Notes under the pieces: generated by a model
Databases searched by the model: none
What the model was told of the DNA's origin: nothing
The model's input: the letters and a program-made list of their open reading frames with translations, nothing else
Origin: Toxoplasma gondii ME49
Lineage: Eukaryota; Apicomplexa; Conoidasida; Eucoccidiorida; Sarcocystidae
Assembly: GCF_000006565.2 (NCBI RefSeq)
Contig: NC_031480.1
Span: 1,814,144 to 1,878,143 of the forward strand
Length of the DNA stretch: 64,000 nucleotides
Direction of reading: 5' to 3'
Shown: piece after piece, positions 58,901 through 64,000 of the stretch
Position numbering within the stretch: the stretch's first letter is position 1
Layout of the letters: the number at the start of each line of letters is the position of its first letter
Program-made: the position numbers and the translations under genes

Positions 58901-60863
58901 GGGTGATTCGTGTGCCACTTTTGTTGCCGAGGCTAGTTTGATTTCTGCGTGGACTGCGCGTCTGCTTGTGTATCCCACCCGCAGGTAGCCGCCGAGAGAA
59001 AAAGGCGGTAGATTACACTTTTGCTGCGTACGAAGCCTCCATCGAAGGCAAGAGTTCGAGTCGCAGTTCCACCCGGGGAGGTGGCCCGAGTTGTGCGGAG
59101 AGTCAGCGACAGGACCGAAGCGAGCGACTGAAGGCTAGGCAGGCAAGGAAGGTAAAGCTCGCCACATCAGTGTTTTCCTTTCCTGTGGTCTGGTCTCCAA
59201 AGTGGTAGTCATGGGTTGGCGAAATACAAAAACGGCTCAAGTGTCGGACTGTTGACTGTTGTATCTAGTGGTGGTGAAAGTCATCGAGCGGAGACAGCCC
59301 TGCTTCCAGAAGCTCTTCTTCAGTTTTTGTGTGCTCAAGGAAGTGTCAGCGAGTGGTCGAGCCTCTCAAGTGTCAGCGTGTGTCGCATTCCGTTGCCCTG
59401 TCTTTTAGGAAGAGCAAAGTGCGGTGGCGGCCATTGAGGCGACGAAGAAAGATGGAGAGAGCGAAGACATATCAGAGGCTGCACGAACAGAAAATGACTC
59501 TGCTCCGGCTACTGGTGAAAACGCAGCCTCTTGCGACGATGTCCAAAGGGTGGAGGCAAAGGTGGCACCACCTCGTGCGAGACCTCCACGTCAGCGTCCG
59601 CCAAAGATGGCACCGGGAACGATACCCAGCAGACAAGCAGATGGAGTAGGTCCGCACCAAGAATACTCGATGGCGCAGCAGCAGAGACAGCAGCTGCTTC
59701 AACAGCAGCACATGATGGCAGTGTTGCACCACCAGCAACAGCAGAAGCTTCTTGCCCAGCAGCAAGCTACAGCGTATCAGCACGGAGGCGCAGGCAGTGC
59801 GGTGTCAGAGAGGCCATCGCAGGCAGAACTTCCAGGTTACCGACAAACCGAGTGGATGGAGCAGACTCGCCACCCTCAGAGACAGCCGCAGGTTTCCGCG
59901 ACTCCGCAGCAGCAAGCTCTGGAGATGCTGAGGCAGCGCATGGATCTCCTCAAGCAGTCGCTGCTGCAGCGCAAGGATTTGACGCCAGAACAGCGTCAGG
60001 CGCTGTACCAGCAGGGGGTAGCGCAATTGAGTGCCGACTTTACCAGAATGAACAATGCTTTTGCACAGACGAGGGACAGAGCGCATGCAGCGCAGGCCTC
60101 GCGAGCACCATCTTCACGAGCGCCATCTGACGAACGGTCAGTCTCTGAGCGAATCCCGATCCACGAATCGAGAGAGCGGCGTCTTCCGGTGCAAAACATT
60201 TCCAGTGCGTTGTCGCAGCTGCGAGGTGCGCCACCTCGGCCTCAGCAGGCGCATGCAGTGGCAACGCACCACCAGCTGGCGGCACAGCACGAATCACGGG
60301 CACGAGCAGAGGCCGAACTACACCGACAGCGAGTGGTCATGCTGCATGAGCAACAGCAAGTTCTACGTGCACAACAGCAACAAATGCTGCTCCTTCGTCA
60401 GCAGCATGAACAGCAACAACTGGCGCGGCAGCGGGTGGCCCCACCTGCACCCAGACAGTCAGCTAAAAATATGACCCACGTGGCCGCTCACTTGAGAGGA
60501 GAGTCGGGCAGCGTGAGCGTGTCGCCACAAACAGCAAGTGTCATACACGTGGAAAGAATTGTGAAAGCACATTCCGGTCGCGGCGAGTCTTTGCCGACAG
60601 CTAGCGAAGGGGCGGGAAGCTTTTCGAGAGATGGAGAATCTGAGAGGCGCTTCGGTGGTACGCACTTCTCTCGCGACGATTGGAAAAGCAGCCGGGCGCT
60701 GTCAGCGGTGCGAACTGTCGATTGTGACGGACGCGCTAGAGACTCAACAGTTGAACTGCAGGCGGCCATGGCTAGTGTAGGCACTGGACAGGTCGGGTTT
60801 TCGCGGGAAGTTTCCGCGAGAGCTGCGGCGCCGAAACCTGCAGACAGTGGACACGTTCTGTGA
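52989..60863 (+). CDS. DDT-domain chromatin-remodelling protein with glutamine-rich tail
   Basis: DDT proteins partner ISWI-type remodelling ATPases in the nucleus. Seven phase-consistent exons give 1589 residues: 52989-55724, 56230-56292, 57128-57247, 57671-57751, 58316-58463, 58985-59151, 59409-60863. The N-terminus is basic, then come long Glu/Ser/Lys-rich disordered stretches. The DDT fold begins at about residue 666 (FEFFLLCRFLNLFPSLINVTW), is interrupted by an Ala/Ser/Pro insert, resumes at VLRQILAKLFGFLG, and its last helix KLRVVRLLIEHAMSES is a separate 63-base exon. Exon 3 (LTESELEAGFKG...GRLYWIVP) resembles the WHIM motif that usually follows DDT. Exon 6 has SRREKKAVDYTFAAYE, a form seen in plant and other DDT proteins. 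The final 485 codons are rich in Gln and Arg. I chose the ATG at 52989 over an in-frame GTG at 52980. Partnership with ISWI is inferred from the family. Confidence 0.86.
59670..60430 (+). repeat. CAG-rich imperfect repeats in the DDT-protein tail
   Basis: Clusters of CAG/CAA codons at about 59676-59780, 59895-59985 and 60340-60430 encode glutamine runs such as QQQRQQLLQQQ. They are imperfect and stay in frame. Confidence 0.8.
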
Positions 60864-62512
60864 CTTTCTTTTGACGTAACTGTTTCGGTGATGGCGCAGC
60901 TGTTGCACGCTCGCCGTTTTGACCCGTAAAATGGTTAACCTGTTCTCTTCTAGTGTCTTGACGGTGTTTTTGGTTTGGAGTCTTCTCCGTCAATGATGTA
61001 ATTTGTGGCAGAATCCTTATTCTTACACAAATGAAGCTGGCTGATCATGGTTCTGGTATTTTCGCTCTTCACCTCAATTTTAAGCTACCAAAAAAGTCAT
61101 TTCATGTTCACGCTTCAACCTACTGGTTCTCGAGTAGACACTGAGGAGATGGTCGTCGGTGGGCAGGTGGAATTTCACTGCCATTGCACTAACCAGGATA
61201 CCACATTGTTCATTTCGTCGGCGCACAGAGTTGAGAGCCCCGCAACCACAATAGAGATCTGGAAATCGTTGTTGCTCTAAGGAGGAAAAAGGAGTAGGCA
61301 AGCCAAGTTTGACGGCGAATAATATCGAGCATCAAATGCAGCGTGCACCAGTTCTCCGCAAGTGCAGCCTCAAACAAGGAGTCGACTCTGACAGTGCCAT
61401 GCACTCGAAAGACGGGCTTAGTGTTGCGTGCTTTGCGTGAGGGCCTCGCGACTCGATTCACTTTTACACGACATTGACTGCCCAATGTGGCGGGCAAACC
61501 AGGCACCCTGCGAAGTGTCAAATGCTACCTCAGAGAGGCGTCTTGGAAGCATGATGATTGCAGGCGGTGTCGGGTTGATCTGGAACGCTATTAACAACAA
61601 ACAAGATTAACTCGTTCTCCATTAGTAGTTTCGCTGTTTTGGCAGAGTCTATTGTAACTGGCTGGAGGAAGCTACAACTTGGGACGGGTTGGTGGAGACG
61701 AAGATGAGTGGCAAATGTGTCATGGTGAGCGTTGACTTATCGCGCCAGTCATGGGACGAGAACGATAGTCCAAGCTACCCAGTGTGCACGAACTCATAAT
61801 ATCTCGCACCATTCGAATAGCCCCTTCCCCTCTTTGTCGTAACGAAGTGGCTTGTTTTTCTTTGTTGTCATTACTGTCACTATGCTATTCCCACAGGTCA
61901 ATACCAAGTTTTACATATTTACTAGGTCGCTCGAGCAAACGTTTCCTTTTCATTGCAGTTAGCAAGAGTGATCTTTTGTTGACGCCTACGTACTGTGCGT
62001 CTTGCCATTTTCTCTAATCATTTTTGAATGAATCATCACATGAGGCGTTGCTGGAGCGTTTTCTCGGGCCGACCGTGTCCGCCGGACGATCCTTGTAGCA
62101 AGGTCATTGTTCCAGGGAGGGTGAGACTCCATATGTCATGTTTTGTCGAGCGATTATGGAACTGATTCAGTATCCGTTGCTGTGCGAGGAAAGGCATACT
62201 ACTGTTGCCGTAACAGACAAGAGGGGGGAGGTTATAACAAATGGTGTTATTCTCAGCGTACGAAATGTCCGTTTGTCGGGTTTCCACAGAATGCCGAAAA
62301 TGTCCGTGCTGGCGGACCTGTTGCCGTTTCAAAATTAAACATGCGATCGTGGGAGGCATCGGCACCAGTACCGAGTACCTCAGGGAGTCACGACTGTTAG
62401 CGACCTGCCGGGGTAGTGTAGGTACACTGGATATCTGGCAGGTGGGTTTTTCGTATCCGTTGACCATCTAGAATTTCATGTTGTAATAGATGCGTTTTCG
62501 GATGTTGCGACA
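60864..62512. other. Intergenic downstream of the DDT-domain gene
   Basis: 1.6 kb with 3' flank of the DDT gene and 5' flank of the next gene. Only short frames without recognisable content were found on either strand. Confidence 0.5.
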
Positions 62513-63843
62513 ATGTCGTCATACCTGGTTGCTTCCTGTCTTCTACTCGCACTGTCTAGCATGCAGCCGAGCGGGGCGGAGGGCTACCTCGTGAGCGATA
62601 ACCGCGACGCTGCCCTTGCCCAGTTTGAAGCACACCACTTTTAGGAACCACCGGTCATGCCACAATTTATGAGTCCGCAGCGGCCTGGCAATGAAAACTT
62701 CCCACCGAACACGGTAGTAGCCCCGGTTGCGGCGAACGTCGGGCTACAATATCAGCCCTGGTGAGCAATCTCAGGAAAACATTCGGTGCAGCACGTTCAA
62801 CAGAGCAATCAGGTCCGGCTCGGATGCAGATGACTTGGAATATCCGACAGTAAACGTGCGTGTCACTTTGATTCGATCATACGTGGTGTTGGTACATGTG
62901 TGTAACTTTCAGGTGCACTACAACTTCGAACCGAAAGACTGGAACAAGAAGAGAGACGAGCTACGCGGTTGGTGGTGTGTTTTTCTCTTGAGAGCCTGTG
63001 CACGGGGAAGGCGGCACACCTCCAGATAGAATCGCTTTTGATCGAGAGAAAAATAAATTCTTGGCCAACGCGGTAGGGGAAACAGCAACGGAACACAAAG
63101 GATCACCACTATGTTGCCGTATCCTCATAGGATCAGGACCAGGTACTGGCCAACGCTTGTGAAACGACGGAGGCTACGGTTAGGAGGCGACACGTTTGTG
63201 AGCGCAGGTGGACCTTCAAGATGTGATAGAAGGCCAAAACGCGCAGCTGCAAGGTCAGTGAACAGTGAGAAAATATAGCTACTTACATATTTGCTACGTG
63301 CAACAGGGATGACTGCTTTGCTTGTTGAGGAAGCAATGGAAGTAAGAAATCACTGTCTGTGTAGGCTTTAATCTGACGAAAATTTCGTGCAGGCAAAGAA
63401 TGCAGGTTAGTGGCCCCGTGCTCCTCAACCACTACCCAGTACTACCTGTGTACAACACCAGCTGCTGGAGTCGTCGCGAAGAAAATCCCGGAGGGTGTCA
63501 AAACAGGAACGGGTGAGTCCTGGGTTCTTTGCCTCTCATGTATTGCGGCTTTACTAGCCTTCAGCACTGGGAACAAGCGCGATGGAAAGCATCGAACCCC
63601 GTCTGAATGGTATGTACACCCCTGCCAAAAATAAAATGAAGTCCTTCTCCGGCTCGCACATTCGGAGCTATTCGGCGACACGTGACATTTTCGAGTGAGA
63701 CTTCTGTAAATACTGGTTTCTACATACCACAAAAGCTGACGACCCATGCGTGTGCAGGCATTTGGCAGACGAGTTTGTAGGCCGAAACCTCCGCAAAACA
63801 AAGTACCGTTGTGCCAATCACTTGCGGAACAGGCTGCTATGTG
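62513..63843 (+). CDS. Small secreted protein gene made of short exons, possibly degenerate
   Basis: Product not firmly recognised. The ATG at 62513 opens a clear signal peptide (MSSYLVASCLLLALSSMQPS). The frame meets TAG at 62642-62644 but continues open in the same frame to 62764 with Pro/Asn-rich sequence (PPNTVVAPVAANVGLQYQP). A 54-base interval, 62591-62644, has a gtgagc donor, ends in cttttag and would remove the stop in phase. Further exon-like pieces follow on the plus strand, each bounded by plausible splice signals: about 62775-62850 (in another frame, with GSDADDLEYPT), 62914-62968 (VHYNFEPKDWNKKRDEL), 63209-63254 (VDLQDVIEGQNAQLQ), 63306-63341 (GMTALLVEEAME) and one near 63418-63512. 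I could not join all of them in phase. Either this is a real gene with unusually short exons and introns, or a decaying copy. The end coordinate is approximate. Confidence 0.4.
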
Positions 63844-64000
63844 AACGGGAGCTACCAATACAAATCTGACAAGTTCAGTTGTGCTAGTGATGACATACTT
63901 TGCCCACGCCTTTGTGCTATCGGCCGTCTACGGGCCCTCGCCTTGGGCATGCCACAAGGGGGATTCCCTAAGTCAGTTCAACGTTTCAATATCCTGAAAT

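Noticed and set aside
63588..63604. tRNA-like B-box (GGTTCGATGC on the minus strand)
   Set aside because: The flanking bases do not form a T-arm stem and no A-box or acceptor pairing was found.

Overview
The window reads as nuclear DNA of an apicomplexan, most likely a coccidian of the Toxoplasma/Neospora/Besnoitia group. It has intermediate base composition, many short GT-AG introns, a glutaminyl-tRNA synthetase carrying an apicomplexan-style glutathione-transferase-like N-terminus, an organellar RNA-binding helical-repeat protein, and a local array of secreted, membrane-anchored proteins with no family name I can give. Species cannot be fixed from the sequence alone. All gene models below were built by hand from reading frames, splice-site sequences and intron-phase consistency.

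Layout. (1) 1-16.6 kb: three diverged paralogs of one multigene family. Gene 1 is on the plus strand, cut by the left edge and ending at 3183. Genes 2 (10037-4850) and 3 (16615-11885) are on the minus strand in tandem. Each complete copy encodes a signal peptide, a low-complexity N-terminal region, a small cysteine-containing module, a basic segment, a helical region, a two-segment transmembrane hairpin and a C-terminal tail that differs completely between copies. At first sight each looks like two adjacent genes. Splice donors just before the apparent internal stop codons, in matching phase, show that each is one gene. (2) 18.4-20.8 kb, minus: a three-exon serpin. (3) 23.6-28.0 kb, minus: an HCNGP/SAP30BP-type nuclear protein. 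(4) 30.9 to about 33.5 kb, minus: an unrecognised coiled-coil protein, 5' end unresolved. (5) 34.5-41.9 kb, minus: glutaminyl-tRNA synthetase, twelve exons, all phases consistent, 883 residues. (6) 45.4-50.2 kb, plus: a 1597-residue, apparently intronless protein with FASTK/heptatricopeptide-like repeats, probably organellar. (7) 53.0-60.9 kb, plus: a DDT-domain chromatin-remodelling subunit, seven exons, 1589 residues with a glutamine-rich tail. (8) 62.5-63.9 kb, plus: a signal-peptide protein made of very short exons, possibly degenerate.

The housekeeping genes from 18 to 61 kb form an ordinary conserved block. The variable, lineage-specific material sits at the two ends: the paralog array on the left and the small secreted gene on the right. 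The array is the most novel part of the window. It looks like a locally duplicated, partly inverted family of secreted double-membrane-span proteins whose framework (exon phases, cysteine module, hairpin) is kept while the exposed tails diverge, a pattern expected of proteins delivered to a host-parasite interface; that role is inferred, not shown.
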